Source: Bacteroidota bacterium
Lineage (GTDB): Bacteria; Bacteroidota; Ignavibacteria; Ignavibacteriales; Ignavibacteriaceae
Assembly: GCA_023475265.1 (NCBI GenBank)
Contig: JAMCWE010000002.1
Location: forward strand, 1-37,772
DNA: 37,772 nucleotides
Direction of reading: 5' to 3'
Under the pieces are notes generated by a model. It was not told the DNA's origin. It searched no databases and saw only the letters and a list, made by a program, of their open reading frames with translations. Every line of letters starts with the position of its first letter. Within the stretch, counting starts at the first letter, position 1. The translations under genes and the position numbers were made by a program. Below are positions 24,178 to 32,481 of this stretch, piece by piece.

Positions 24178-24423
24178 CTAATTCTTTTTACCATTCGTTA
24201 AATATTCTATTATCATCCTTTTTTCATCCTCATTTAGTTTTGCCTTCTTACTCATTTCCTCAACTTCGCTCTTCCATTTTTCACTGGTAAATTCCGTTTT
24301 TGAGTGTATCCTGTGGCATCCGCCGCATTTATTATAATAAAGCTCTTCTCCTTTACTGCTGTAAGCAATAGTAGCAGCGCATCCGGCAATAAACAGAAGG
24401 GCTAAACTAACGGTAATCTTTAT
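24178..24423 (-). CDS. Small monohaem cytochrome c lipoprotein, apparent ATA start
   Basis: The frame reads (M/I)KITVSLALLFIAGCAATI, a compact lipoprotein signal with lipobox FIAGC. Then comes GEELYYNKCGGCHRIHSKTE with a CGGCH haem site and a helical C-terminus ending in EDEKRMIIEYLTNGKKN. The whole protein is 81 residues, the size of the smallest class I cytochromes. No ATG, GTG or TTG exists at the expected start; the codon in the right place is ATA, overlapping the stop of the TonB receptor gene as ATAA. It is either a rare start or a mutated ATG. Confidence 0.7.
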   Translation of the reverse strand: MKITVSLALLFIAGCAATIAYSSKGEELYYNKCGGCHRIHSKTEFTSEKWKSEVEEMSKKAKLNEDEKRMIIEYLTNGKKN

Positions 24424-26504
24424 AAACCTATGCCTAATATTGTCCTAACTTCATACTTCTCGTGCCCAATCAAATCCAAATTGTTTGTAGATATTGGTCC
24501 GCCGCTAATCTGTGCGAATGTTGGATTCGTGTAAGGCGGATATACAACGTTTCCAAACCTTGTCTGCCTAACGTCAAAAATATTTTCAAGGTTTGCAACT
24601 ATGGAGAAGTGTTCAAAATATTTTTGCGCCATAATTCCAACATTCCAGTAATCGTGCGATTCAGTTCCTCCATTCAAATATTGCCTTCCTGTGTAAAATG
24701 CTTCAATACCCGAACGCCAGTTATCCTCCTTCTCGTACGTCAAAGTAATATACAAGTTGTCCTTAGAAGTAAGTTCAAGGGAAGAATTTCCCATCATTGC
24801 ATCTGTGTAAGTGTAATCAAAGTATAATTCAAAATCTTCTAAGTTGAACTGGATGTTCGTATCAAATCCTCTTGCCTGAAGCGGCGAAGTAGAGTTGTAA
24901 TAAAGAATCACGTTCGTTGCGAGCGAGTCTTCATTCAATGCCAGTGGATCGATAACCTTCGTATAATAAAATGCCTGGTCAATCGTGAAGAACAATTTAT
25001 CCCACAGCAAAGAATGGTAATTAAAATCGAGACTTAAGCCGGTGGATTTTTCTGCCGTTACATTATTCCCAAGCGGGCGTACGTTTGCGAAGGCAGTTTG
25101 CTCAGCCTCGTCTGTAACTTCTGCGTTGAAGATATCCGGAGTTTTATATTTGTAATTAAATTCTGGAGGCATACTAATATTCTGCTGTTTAAAATTGTCT
25201 GTTGTGAAATTTGCGCCTAATACCAATCTGTTGGATTCTGATTTCATCAAGTAAGATAATTCAGAATAAGAAGAAAATTGATTTCCATTGAAAGAAGCCG
25301 AAGGAATTTGAATATCGCGCGTAAAGCTGCTTGTGCTGTTTTTGAACGCAAGGAGATTGCCACTCTCAAACCCTTTATTAAATGTTAATGTAGTTACTAC
25401 CCTTGTTGACTTATTTTGATTGATATAACTGTGGGTGAGGTCTGCGCCGTTTTCTATTGCAATCAAGTCGCCACCTTCGCGGTTGTCAGTGGAGTAAGAA
25501 ACACCAGCAGACAAATTAGTAAGTTCATCGAAGTAGTAAAATAATTTTGGCGAAATATTTAACTGATTGAACTTTGAAATATCCGTGAAACCGTCGTGGT
25601 TTACGTCAACGGGTTTTTGCAAATTGTAATTGACAAGGAGAGTTATTCCTACCTTCTCATTCATTGCGGAATACCAGCCGCCAAAATTAGTTCCGCCTTT
25701 TTGTGTTTGATTGAATAGAAAAGATAAATCATGTTTTTTAGCCGGTACTTTTGAAACCAGATCGACTAGACCGGCAATAGCGCCGCCGCCATATAAAGTG
25801 GATGAAGGTCCTTTTACAACCTCCACCTGCTGCAAGTCTAACGGAGGCACTTGAAGCAGGCTCAAACCTGATGAGAACTCGCTGTACAGCGGAAGACCAT
25901 CTTTGTAAAGTGCAGTGTATCTTCCTGGCAGTCCCTGGATGCGAAACACCATATTGCCGGAGGTTGCCGAAGTCTGTTGCAGCCCGATTCCCGGAGTCTC
26001 TCCCAGCAGGTCAGTGATATTTCCAGGATTCATGTTTATATGCTCAGCCATCTCCTCGGATCCTAATACCTGGACTCTAACCGGCGTGTTATCAATTCTT
26101 GTGTTTGTTCTTGTTGATGACACGGTAATGCCCTGAAGCTCCACGCCTGTTTCTTCCATAGGAATCTCTACTATCCCATGTTCCGCATGGATCTCGTGTT
26201 CTTCATTCTCTTCATTTCCCTCGTGTTCCTCATTCCCTTCACCTTCCTCCGATAGAGGAAAAGAGAACTCATGAGTTAACGCCTTATAACCGACGTATGA
26301 AAATTTTATTTCGTATTTGCCGTTTGGAATTTCGACATAACCTTTCAAATCGGAAGCGGCGCCTACCTTTAATCCTGGAAAATATACGTTTACACCGATA
26401 AGCGGCTTATCTGTTTTTTCATCTACTATTTTTGCTTTAAATACATTTTGACAGAAAACAATAGAAGGAAGGAACAAAAAGAGAAATAAAAGGCTAAATT
26501 TCAT
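24420..26504 (-). CDS. TonB-dependent outer-membrane receptor with Glu/His-rich insert
   Basis: Signal peptide (KFSLLFLFLFLPSIVFC), then a carboxypeptidase-like regulatory domain (AKIVDEKTDKPLIGVNVYFPG). Next is an acidic, His-containing stretch (EEGEGNEEHEGNEENEEHE and on to HAEHG, about residues 90-115). The plug follows (VRVQVLGSEEMAEHINM, VEVVKGPSSTLYGGGAIAG) and then a β-barrel to the C-terminus. The ATG at 26504 has AAGGAG ten bases upstream and is preferred to a Met 12 codons earlier. It imports, or possibly exchanges, a bound metal or metallophore across the outer membrane. The Glu/His stretch between the two N-terminal domains suggests divalent metal binding. Confidence 0.85.
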   Translation of the reverse strand: MKFSLLFLFLFLPSIVFCQNVFKAKIVDEKTDKPLIGVNVYFPGLKVGAASDLKGYVEIPNGKYEIKFSYVGYKALTHEFSFPLSEEGEGNEEHEGNEENEEHEIHAEHGIVEIPMEETGVELQGITVSSTRTNTRIDNTPVRVQVLGSEEMAEHINMNPGNITDLLGETPGIGLQQTSATSGNMVFRIQGLPGRYTALYKDGLPLYSEFSSGLSLLQVPPLDLQQVEVVKGPSSTLYGGGAIAGLVDLVSKVPAKKHDLSFLFNQTQKGGTNFGGWYSAMNEKVGITLLVNYNLQKPVDVNHDGFTDISKFNQLNISPKLFYYFDELTNLSAGVSYSTDNREGGDLIAIENGADLTHSYINQNKSTRVVTTLTFNKGFESGNLLAFKNSTSSFTRDIQIPSASFNGNQFSSYSELSYLMKSESNRLVLGANFTTDNFKQQNISMPPEFNYKYKTPDIFNAEVTDEAEQTAFANVRPLGNNVTAEKSTGLSLDFNYHSLLWDKLFFTIDQAFYYTKVIDPLALNEDSLATNVILYYNSTSPLQARGFDTNIQFNLEDFELYFDYTYTDAMMGNSSLELTSKDNLYITLTYEKEDNWRSGIEAFYTGRQYLNGGTESHDYWNVGIMAQKYFEHFSIVANLENIFDVRQTRFGNVVYPPYTNPTFAQISGGPISTNNLDLIGHEKYEVRTILGIGL

Positions 26505-26776
26505 TATATCTAAATCTCCTTGAAAATAATTGTAATTCACTTTGAAATTTTAAATATCCAAAGCAAAATATACTGCCTGTGTGGAGGGGTTTGTCAAGTG
26601 AAATGCAGCATTCGTTATTTTCATTTTTGCAATGTATTTCCTATTAATGGCAAATGATAAATACAAGCAATAAATAATCTCATATCTAATTTTATATAAA
26701 GCAAAAGAGTTAAAACTTCACCACATTGCTGGCACTAAAAATGCTTTATATTAACTGCTGATATTATAAACTCGAA

Positions 26777-27220
26777 ATGAATACTAAAATCCAAAATAAT
26801 TTTTCCCCAAAAATAGTGGTTTTATCGCTTGTTGTGTCATTTACTCTTTTCGGCATGCAGGAAAGTAAGAATATATTTCATTCAAGCATGTCCGTCAAGC
26901 AGGCTCAAGATAATGTTAGCGCTCAAGCGGATTCATGTTGTCAAAATTGCAGCGATGAAAATTGTAGCTGTTGTACACATCATAAAGAAAATAAAAACAA
27001 CAATTCAAAAGACTGCGCTTGTCAGGTATCAAAAGATATGACTGACAAGCCCTTGTCGGTTCCCGAAAATATAAACCTGCCGGTTTATTATTCATTTCAT
27101 ACTGCCTTCTCTCTACTTACCAATCCGCAATTAAAGAATTCATATATACTGAATTTAAAATCCTCAATTGGACATAGCTCAGATTTAAAAGTGATACGCT
27201 CTACAGTCCTTCTCATTTGA
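26777..27220 (+). CDS. Secreted Cys/His-rich protein, probable metal binding
   Basis: An N-terminal hydrophobic segment (KIVVLSLVVSFTLFGM) is followed by a dense cysteine block, CCQNCSDENCSCCTHHKE, and later CACQ; the rest is low in cysteine. The pattern resembles short secreted metal-binding proteins adjacent to metal-efflux genes, but I cannot place it in a family. It is divergent from the TonB receptor across a 272-base AT-rich gap that must hold both promoters. Its possible regulation by metals is an inference from position. Confidence 0.6.
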   Translation: MNTKIQNNFSPKIVVLSLVVSFTLFGMQESKNIFHSSMSVKQAQDNVSAQADSCCQNCSDENCSCCTHHKENKNNNSKDCACQVSKDMTDKPLSVPENINLPVYYSFHTAFSLLTNPQLKNSYILNLKSSIGHSSDLKVIRSTVLLI

Positions 27221-27299
27221 AAATTTTTAGACTTTAAATTTTCTTACATAAGAAATAAATACAGTTAAAAATTTATCAAATCTTTTAAAGGATATTAAG

Positions 27300-28853
27300 A
27301 TGTTGAATTTTACGAAATCCCGCACAGCGGGAAAATTAAAATTTTTATTTACTATAATTTTATTTGCCTCTACGCTTGGCTTTAGCCAGGGCTGGATGCA
27401 CAGCGGCAATTTTAACCCCGATTCTCTCAAACCAATTTCCGTTTCCGGAAAAATTATTGCCGATTCTTCAATGATGAATGGAATGTATTATCTGGATATT
27501 AACAACGATAATTCTCCTGATTATATGTTGAACTTCGGTCCGTATTGGTACAAGCCGGATACAAGTTCTTCATTAAGACCAAAGGTTGGAGACAATGTAA
27601 CAATCTCCGGCGGACTTTATAAGGGAATGTTCATCGTTCCCATGATTGTTGTCGATTCAATCAATGGAAACTTCTGGCGCTCGGGTTATGATTCATACTG
27701 GAATAACATGGGACGCCATTCCATGATGGGCGGAATGAACAACAGCATGATGAATTACTCCTTCGGATTCGACCACGATTCGCTTCACTCTGTTTCTTTA
27801 ACCGGAACAGTAATGGTTGATACTACTTTTATGTACTATCATTATTATCTCGATGTTAATAGCGATGGCGCGCCGGATTACTTTTTGAATTTCGGACCGC
27901 CGTGGTATCAGTCTAGTTCTAATGCTTCACTGCCTGCAAATGGACAAACAATTTCAATCAAAGGCGGAATGCTATCAACCGGTTTTATGAAAATGGTTAT
28001 TGTTTATCAATTAAACGGAACTAAGTGGATGGACTCAACCCAATTCGGAAATCATTTGGGCGGAGGCTGGATTCACAGCGGTATGATGCAAGCGCAAAAA
28101 TTTAATGACCCTTTCGATTCAACAGACTGGATGAATATAAATCCCGGATGGCATCAAAGCGGAATGATGGGCGGCGGCATGATGCCCGATTCTTTGTACT
28201 GTCAAATATTAGCAGCCTTCCCGCAAGATTTTCCCGGTATGTCCGGACAAAGTGCATTCGCCGGTTATGAGATTGGAATCTTCAATCCCGATGGAACAAA
28301 CAACATGATGCAGTCCGGACAAATGGGTGGTGGGATGAGTTTTAACTCTCAAACAAATTTCCAACTTCACTTTAATAACATGCAAACAGCTGGCTTTAAT
28401 GTTAATGTGAATAATCTTAAAGTAAAATACTGGAACAATCAGAACAACTCCTGGGTAACTGTTTCAAACGCGGTTGTAAATACTTCAACTAACACAGTCA
28501 CATTTTCTCAAAGTCAGGTAAGCAATTATGTTATTCTTACCGCTGACAAAGTAACAACCGGTATAACTGATTATAAAAATTCTATACCGGATAATTTCAG
28601 CCTCCGGCAAAATTATCCTAATCCATTTAACCCAAGTACTACTATTGAGTTTTCAATAAAAGAAAATTCAAACGTAAAACTATCCGTTTATAATTTGTTG
28701 GGACAAAAAGTAACTACATTGTTAAATCAACCGATGAGCGCGGGCGTTCACAGCGTTCAATTTAATGCTTCTAATCTATCTTCCGGAATTTATTTTTATA
28801 AATTAACTGCAGGTAACAATAGTAAAGTAATGAAGATGGAATTGCTGAAATAA
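27300..28853 (+). CDS. Met-rich type IX secretion cargo protein with two internal repeats
   Basis: A signal peptide (FLFTIILFASTLGFSQ) is followed by two copies of a ~85-residue β domain (YYLDINNDNSPDYMLNFGP and YYLDVNSDGAPDYFLNFGP are corresponding points). Next is a long Met/Gly/His segment with repeats such as HSMMGGMNNSMM and HQSGMMGGGMM. It ends in a type IX sorting domain (NYPNPFNPSTTIEF ... GIYFYKLTAG), so it is exported and held at the cell surface. The Met/His-rich stretches suggest copper binding. A palindrome at 27318-27332 is translated as SRTAG just before the signal core. Confidence 0.85.
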   Translation: MLNFTKSRTAGKLKFLFTIILFASTLGFSQGWMHSGNFNPDSLKPISVSGKIIADSSMMNGMYYLDINNDNSPDYMLNFGPYWYKPDTSSSLRPKVGDNVTISGGLYKGMFIVPMIVVDSINGNFWRSGYDSYWNNMGRHSMMGGMNNSMMNYSFGFDHDSLHSVSLTGTVMVDTTFMYYHYYLDVNSDGAPDYFLNFGPPWYQSSSNASLPANGQTISIKGGMLSTGFMKMVIVYQLNGTKWMDSTQFGNHLGGGWIHSGMMQAQKFNDPFDSTDWMNINPGWHQSGMMGGGMMPDSLYCQILAAFPQDFPGMSGQSAFAGYEIGIFNPDGTNNMMQSGQMGGGMSFNSQTNFQLHFNNMQTAGFNVNVNNLKVKYWNNQNNSWVTVSNAVVNTSTNTVTFSQSQVSNYVILTADKVTTGITDYKNSIPDNFSLRQNYPNPFNPSTTIEFSIKENSNVKLSVYNLLGQKVTTLLNQPMSAGVHSVQFNASNLSSGIYFYKLTAGNNSKVMKMELLK

Positions 28854-28885
28854 AAATTATCGACAAATTAAAAATGCATCAAAAA

Positions 28886-28917
28886 AGCCTGCCTCGTTTT
28901 ATCACAACGGGCAGGCT
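28886..28917 (+). terminator. Long hairpin after the type IX cargo gene
   Basis: AGCCTGCC (28886-28893) pairs with GGCAGGCT (28910-28917) and the stem continues with CGTT/AACG around a 7-base loop, with one bulged T. A six-A tract precedes it and no T tract follows, so it would work best for leftward transcription. Its core CCTGCC/GGCAGG matches the palindromes found inside genes. Confidence 0.55.
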
Positions 28918-28977
28918 AAATATATTAACTAATTTTCTTGTTCTTCCCCTGTACTTCATTTATCTTTGTTAAGAATA

Positions 28978-28993
28978 TTTAACATATGTTAAA
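28978..28993. promoter_or_regulatory. Perfect 16-bp palindrome upstream of the first MNT gene
   Basis: TTTAACATATGTTAAA is its own reverse complement and ends 21 bases before the start of the HTH-MNT gene. More TTAA(C) copies flank it. It is a good candidate operator for autoregulation by the winged-helix half of that protein. Confidence 0.55.
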
Positions 28994-29014
28994 TTTATTT
29001 AACAATTAATTTTT

Positions 29015-29632
29015 ATGATACTTCATAATATCTTTAACGAAATATTTTCATCCCCGTCCAACATAGCCGTTCTGCGTGAAATATCAAAAGTGCAGACCGG
29101 CTTATCCGGAAGAGAAATTGCCAAGCTGGTCGGTATAAGTCCGCCCACTTGTTTAAGCATATTAACTAGACTGGAGAATTTATCACTTGTTAAAAGACAG
29201 CGCGGCGGCAGAGATCATCTCTTTACACTAAATAGAGAGCACATTATTGTACAAGAAATATTGCTTAGCCTATTTTCTTTCGAAGAAAGATTATTAAATC
29301 TTATTCTGAATGATATTAAAAAAAATTTCGGCAAATATTGTACAAGTATTTTCCTTTTTGGAAGTGTAGCGCGTAAAGAAGAAAAAGTTGAAAGCGATCT
29401 CGATATATGCTTCCTCATAAATTCAATTAAATCTAAAAAACCGCTGAGAGACCTAATTTCACAAAAGCATTCTTATTATAAAATCAAGTATGGCGTTAAC
29501 TTGGCACCGTTCTTTTTAACTGAAAAGGAATTTATTTTAAGAGCTAAACATAGCAAACCGCCGGTTCCGGACATCGTTAAAGACTCGATGCTAATTTTCG
29601 GTAAATCTTGGGAGATAATTTTAAATGGTTAG
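29015..29632 (+). CDS. Winged-helix protein fused to a minimal nucleotidyltransferase (MNT), module 1
   Basis: Residues about 10-72 are a winged helix (LSGREIAKLVGISPPTCLSILTRL, then RQRGGRDHLFTLN). Residues about 110-170 are a minimal nucleotidyltransferase with the catalytic pattern FLFGSVARKEEK ... SDLDIC (Gly116-Ser117, Asp128, Asp130). In MNT-HEPN toxin-antitoxin pairs the nucleotidyltransferase is the antitoxin and adenylylates the HEPN toxin. Here the fused DNA-binding domain would also provide operon autoregulation. The end overlaps the HEPN gene by 8 bases. A second, inverted copy of the module is at 32071-33085. Confidence 0.85.
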   Translation: MILHNIFNEIFSSPSNIAVLREISKVQTGLSGREIAKLVGISPPTCLSILTRLENLSLVKRQRGGRDHLFTLNREHIIVQEILLSLFSFEERLLNLILNDIKKNFGKYCTSIFLFGSVARKEEKVESDLDICFLINSIKSKKPLRDLISQKHSYYKIKYGVNLAPFFLTEKEFILRAKHSKPPVPDIVKDSMLIFGKSWEIILNG

Positions 29633-30032
29633 AAAAAGTATCCGTGTTTCTGTAGATCGTTCTCAGTCTGCCAATTACAAAATTGTCGCGGAAAATTTTT
29701 ATCAAGGTGCAAAATTAGCCTCAGACCATGATTATTTTAATGCAGCCGGTGTATTAATTGTGCATGCTGCAATTGCCTATGCCGATGCACTTACAATAAA
29801 ATATATCGGTGCTAAAAGCAAAGGCGAAGACCACCATGAAGTTATTACCTTGTTGGAAGAAATATTCCCGTTAAATGATGAAAGAAAAAAATCCCTTAAT
29901 CATCTCAATGCCATAATTGAGCATAAAAATGCTGTCTCATATAGCGGTGATGTTTATGATAAAAAAGACATAGACCAACTTTGGAAGCACCTTGAGAGAT
30001 TTAAATCTTGGGCAATCACCTTGCTTAAATGA
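29625..30032 (+). CDS. HEPN-domain protein, module 1 (no RNase motif visible)
   Basis: This 135-residue helical protein has the HEPN layout (KIVAENFYQGAKLASDHDYFNAAGVLIVHAAIAYADAL) and ends in WKHLERFKSWAITLL. Known HepT toxins carry an Arg-x4-His (RX4HXY) RNase motif; at the matching place this protein has IIEHKNAVSYSG, with no such Arg/His pair. It is translationally coupled to the MNT gene. It could be a non-nuclease HEPN serving substrate binding for the nucleotidyltransferase, or a toxin with another mechanism. Confidence 0.78.
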   Translation: MVRKSIRVSVDRSQSANYKIVAENFYQGAKLASDHDYFNAAGVLIVHAAIAYADALTIKYIGAKSKGEDHHEVITLLEEIFPLNDERKKSLNHLNAIIEHKNAVSYSGDVYDKKDIDQLWKHLERFKSWAITLLK

Positions 30033-30182
30033 AAATATTATTTATAGTATTTAAGTTGATCTTTCTTGCAAAATTTATTCTCAAGTCACACCTATACAAT
30101 GCACTTCTCATGCAGCCATGCACTTTTCATGCTTCGCTTTTCAAATTTGTACTGATGCTGATAATACACACGGAAAAATTGA

Positions 30183-30422
30183 AAGGGGAAGGTTCCCCGT
30201 GGAGAAGATACACGAGCAACTAAACTAACCGAGGATCAAGTGATAGAAATAAAACGCAATGCTTGCGAAAGTATTAAAACTAAAGCTAAAAGATATAACG
30301 TCACAAAGATGACTATAAGATTTATTCTAAACGGAGAAACATGGCGATATGTAATTGTTAAGACAGAAACTATTATCAATAAACAAATGGTAAAAGACTT
30401 CCTTCCGATTCCCTTATTTTAA
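30183..30422 (+). pseudogene. Remnant with a phage/HNH-associated helix-turn-helix domain
   Basis: The open frame after a TGA reads KVPRGEDTRATKLTEDQVIE, then KTKAKRYNVTKMTIRFILNGETWRYV. This is the (A)KLTEEQVxEI ... YGVSxxTIxxIxxGxxWxxV helix-turn-helix commonly appended to HNH homing endonucleases and phage proteins. No nuclease part or credible start codon is present, so only the C-terminal DNA-binding part remains. It lies between module 1 and the integrase, as expected for mobile-element debris. Confidence 0.55.
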
Positions 30423-30551
30423 AACATTCTATATTGAAAGAAGATTAGATGTTAATAAAACCTCCTTCCATGACCACCAGACCACAAACACAATTATAAC
30501 AACATAGATTGATTAAAAAATAAAATCAAGAAATCCTGGCTCATCCTCGTT

Positions 30552-31481
30552 TTATTTTATTTTATCTAGTATACTTACCGATTTCATTAATTCATCTCTA
30601 TTTACATGCACATATCTCATTGTAGTAGTTATACTGGAGTGCCCGGCTAACATTTGAACTGCCGGTAATGGTACTTCACTATTAGCCAAGTGAGAAATAT
30701 ATGAATGCCTCAAAGAATGAAAATGAATTCGGTCATCAAGTCGTTTTCTTTTAGCAGCTTTTTTGAACACCCGTGTTACATAATCAGCTGAAAAAGGAAA
30801 CCTTACAGATTTTCCAAATAATAAATCTTCCGGTTTCTTGTTGAGGATAATGTTCTTTAGTATCTGAGTTACTTGAGAACAAAGAGCAACTTCTCTTACT
30901 TTGCGCGACTTCGTTATCAAATCATTGTCGCCAACTTTCAAGAAGCCTGTTGCCAGGTCAACATGTTTAACTTTTAGATTGACTAATTCGGATCTTCTGA
31001 GTCCAGTAAAAAATGCGGTTTGAATCAAAGCTCTTATCTGAGGATTGTGAACTTCCTCAAGAATTTGAGTCATTTCATTTACTTTCAAAGACCTCTGTTC
31101 CACCTGCTGCCTTTTGGGCAATCTTATTTTACTCACTTTGTTATCATCAATAAGATTCCATTCCAAGGCTTTATTCAGGGCCGCTTTTAAAGTTCTAAGG
31201 TATACTGGTGCACCTCCAGGACTTATTTTATTTAAATGCAGAAAGAATTTATCCCATTCCAGACATTCAATTTCATTAAGAAACTTATCCTCGCCAAAGT
31301 ATTTAAATACATGGTTAAAGACTGTCTTGATTGAGTTTAAATATTTACTTGAATACTTAAGAGAAACATATTCACGGTAATCTGCATAGAATTTGAGAAG
31401 ACTTTTACTCATTATATTGTTCGAAGAGTTTAAGTCTTTTTTATTATTGAGAGATTTGCTTAGAGCATTGACCCTTTGCAT
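30552..31481 (-). CDS. Tyrosine recombinase / integrase
   Basis: The N-terminal SAM-like core-binding domain (about 25-115) is followed by the catalytic domain. All catalytic residues are visible: Arg162 in TGLRRSEL, Lys191 in TKSRKVREV, His255 and Arg258 in HFHSLRHSY, His281 in LAGHSSITTTMRY and Tyr290. At 309 residues it is an XerC/D-sized enzyme. A second possible start lies 23 codons in (MSKSLLKFY). It lies about 225 bases from a tRNA-Lys 3' fragment and reads away from it, the usual arrangement for an integrative element's integrase beside its attachment site. Confidence 0.92.
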   Translation of the reverse strand: MQRVNALSKSLNNKKDLNSSNNIMSKSLLKFYADYREYVSLKYSSKYLNSIKTVFNHVFKYFGEDKFLNEIECLEWDKFFLHLNKISPGGAPVYLRTLKAALNKALEWNLIDDNKVSKIRLPKRQQVEQRSLKVNEMTQILEEVHNPQIRALIQTAFFTGLRRSELVNLKVKHVDLATGFLKVGDNDLITKSRKVREVALCSQVTQILKNIILNKKPEDLLFGKSVRFPFSADYVTRVFKKAAKRKRLDDRIHFHSLRHSYISHLANSEVPLPAVQMLAGHSSITTTMRYVHVNRDELMKSVSILDKIK

Positions 31482-31638
31482 GACCTCTCCCAGCTATAGG
31501 ACATAAGTATTTTTCCTTTTCTGAGTTCAAGCCAGGATTTCAAAGAACGCGAGTTTAAACATAAAAAATTATTGTCATTTATTGAAGGTTACTACCGGCA
31601 GTATTATATTTTATATTTAGAAATATTTAATTTGTAAC

Positions 31639-31662
31639 TTACTTAACGATTTACTGAACGAT
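31639..31662. repeat. Tandem 12-bp repeat between the integrase and the tRNA fragment
   Basis: TTACTTAACGAT (31639-31650) is followed directly by TTACTGAACGAT (31651-31662), with one mismatch. Position about 45 bases from the tRNA fragment suggests integrase arm-type binding sites. Confidence 0.5.
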
Positions 31663-31705
31663 TGTTTTTAAAAGTTTGAAAACAGAGTGAAATCAAAAGA
31701 TTCAG

Positions 31706-31752
31706 TCTGACTCTTAATCAGCAGGTCGCGGGTTCGAGTCCCGCAGGGTGCA
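31706..31752 (+). other. 3' portion of tRNA-Lys(CTT): probable attachment-site scar
   Basis: From the anticodon stem onward the sequence folds as a tRNA: loop CTCTTAA with anticodon CTT (31713-31715), T arm GCGGG-TTCGAGT-CCCGC, and acceptor strand AGGGTGC-A. The 27-43 pair of the anticodon stem is mismatched and there is no D arm or 5' acceptor strand upstream, so the gene is not complete. Such 3' tRNA duplicates are left at one end when an element integrates into a tRNA gene. The intact tRNA-Lys would lie to the left, outside the window, with the element between. Confidence 0.8.
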
Positions 31753-31758
31753 CTAAAA

Positions 31759-31793
31759 CCCTCAAAATCGAAACATTTTGGGGGCTGTTTTTT
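31759..31793 (+). terminator. Rho-independent terminator after the tRNA-Lys fragment
   Basis: CCCTCAAAAT (31759-31768) pairs with ATTTTGGGGG (31775-31784), with one G-T wobble, around CGAAAC. It is followed by CTG and a T6 tract. This is the original tRNA terminator, retained next to the scar. Confidence 0.8.
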
Positions 31794-32070
31794 GTTGTTC
31801 ATGAATAAATCCGACCACATTAACCTATTTTGATCTAATTTGTACTTCAGTTTTAGTCTTTGAATTGCACGACTAAAAGTTAAAGAAGAAAGATTTTTGT
31901 TAGGTTATCTTCTTGCTGAATTTCTTCAGGGCTGCTGTTAAATACAATTTTACCCGTGCGTAAGGCTTAAGCGTGATGAGATGCATTCCATTTTTACCTG
32001 TTACTGAACACTATATAATGTATGATTGGTTCTGGACGCATTTTGCTGGTCTCTGGTTACTTGTTTCTTG
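31794..32070. other. No gene seen
   Basis: AT-rich sequence between the tRNA terminator and the end of the broken HEPN gene. I see no coding frame, RNA or strong repeat in it. Confidence 0.5.
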
Positions 32071-32481
32071 TTACCTATTTAATATTTCTAGCGACCATTT
32101 CCGAAATCGTTCAAGACGTTTCCACATTTCTTTTGTTTGTGAAGAAGAATATAGCTCACTTAAATATGATACTTTTGTCTTTTCTTCAATTATTCTTCTT
32201 AGTTGATTCAGAGCTGAAGATTTTTCGTCTGTGTTTCCGACCGCACTCTAAAGCAGTGCAACCGCATCTTCATGATTTTCACCAACACTCTTTACACCGG
32301 ATAGTTTGATACAAAGGGCATCGGAATAAGCAATAGCGGAATGAACAATCAATACACCGGATGCAGTCCAATAATCGAGTTCCAATGAATCTTTGGCAGC
32401 TTGATAAAAATGCCCGGCTACATCAAGATATTTTTTGAAGTTGTGCAGCGGAATAGATTTCCTTCCTCTTCTTTCAACCAT
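32071..32481 (-). pseudogene. HEPN-domain gene of module 2, split by an in-frame TAG
   Basis: The frame begins MVERRGRKSIPLHNFKKYLD and matches the module 1 HEPN protein through SGVLIVHSAIAYSDALCIKL to VALL, where a TAG occurs at 32248-32250. The module 1 protein has Glu there (TLLEEI), so GAG to TAG is a likely change. Beyond it the same frame continues with the family C-terminus (NQLRRIIEEKTKVSYLSEL ... WKRLERFRKWSLEILNR) to a TAA at 32071-32073. The intact part is 77 residues. The start overlaps the MNT gene by 8 bases, as in module 1. Confidence 0.82.

Noticed and set aside
31706-31752. A complete tRNA-Lys gene
   Set aside because: The anticodon and T arms are good, but no D arm or 5' acceptor strand complementary to AGGGTGC is present upstream, and the first anticodon-stem pair is mismatched.
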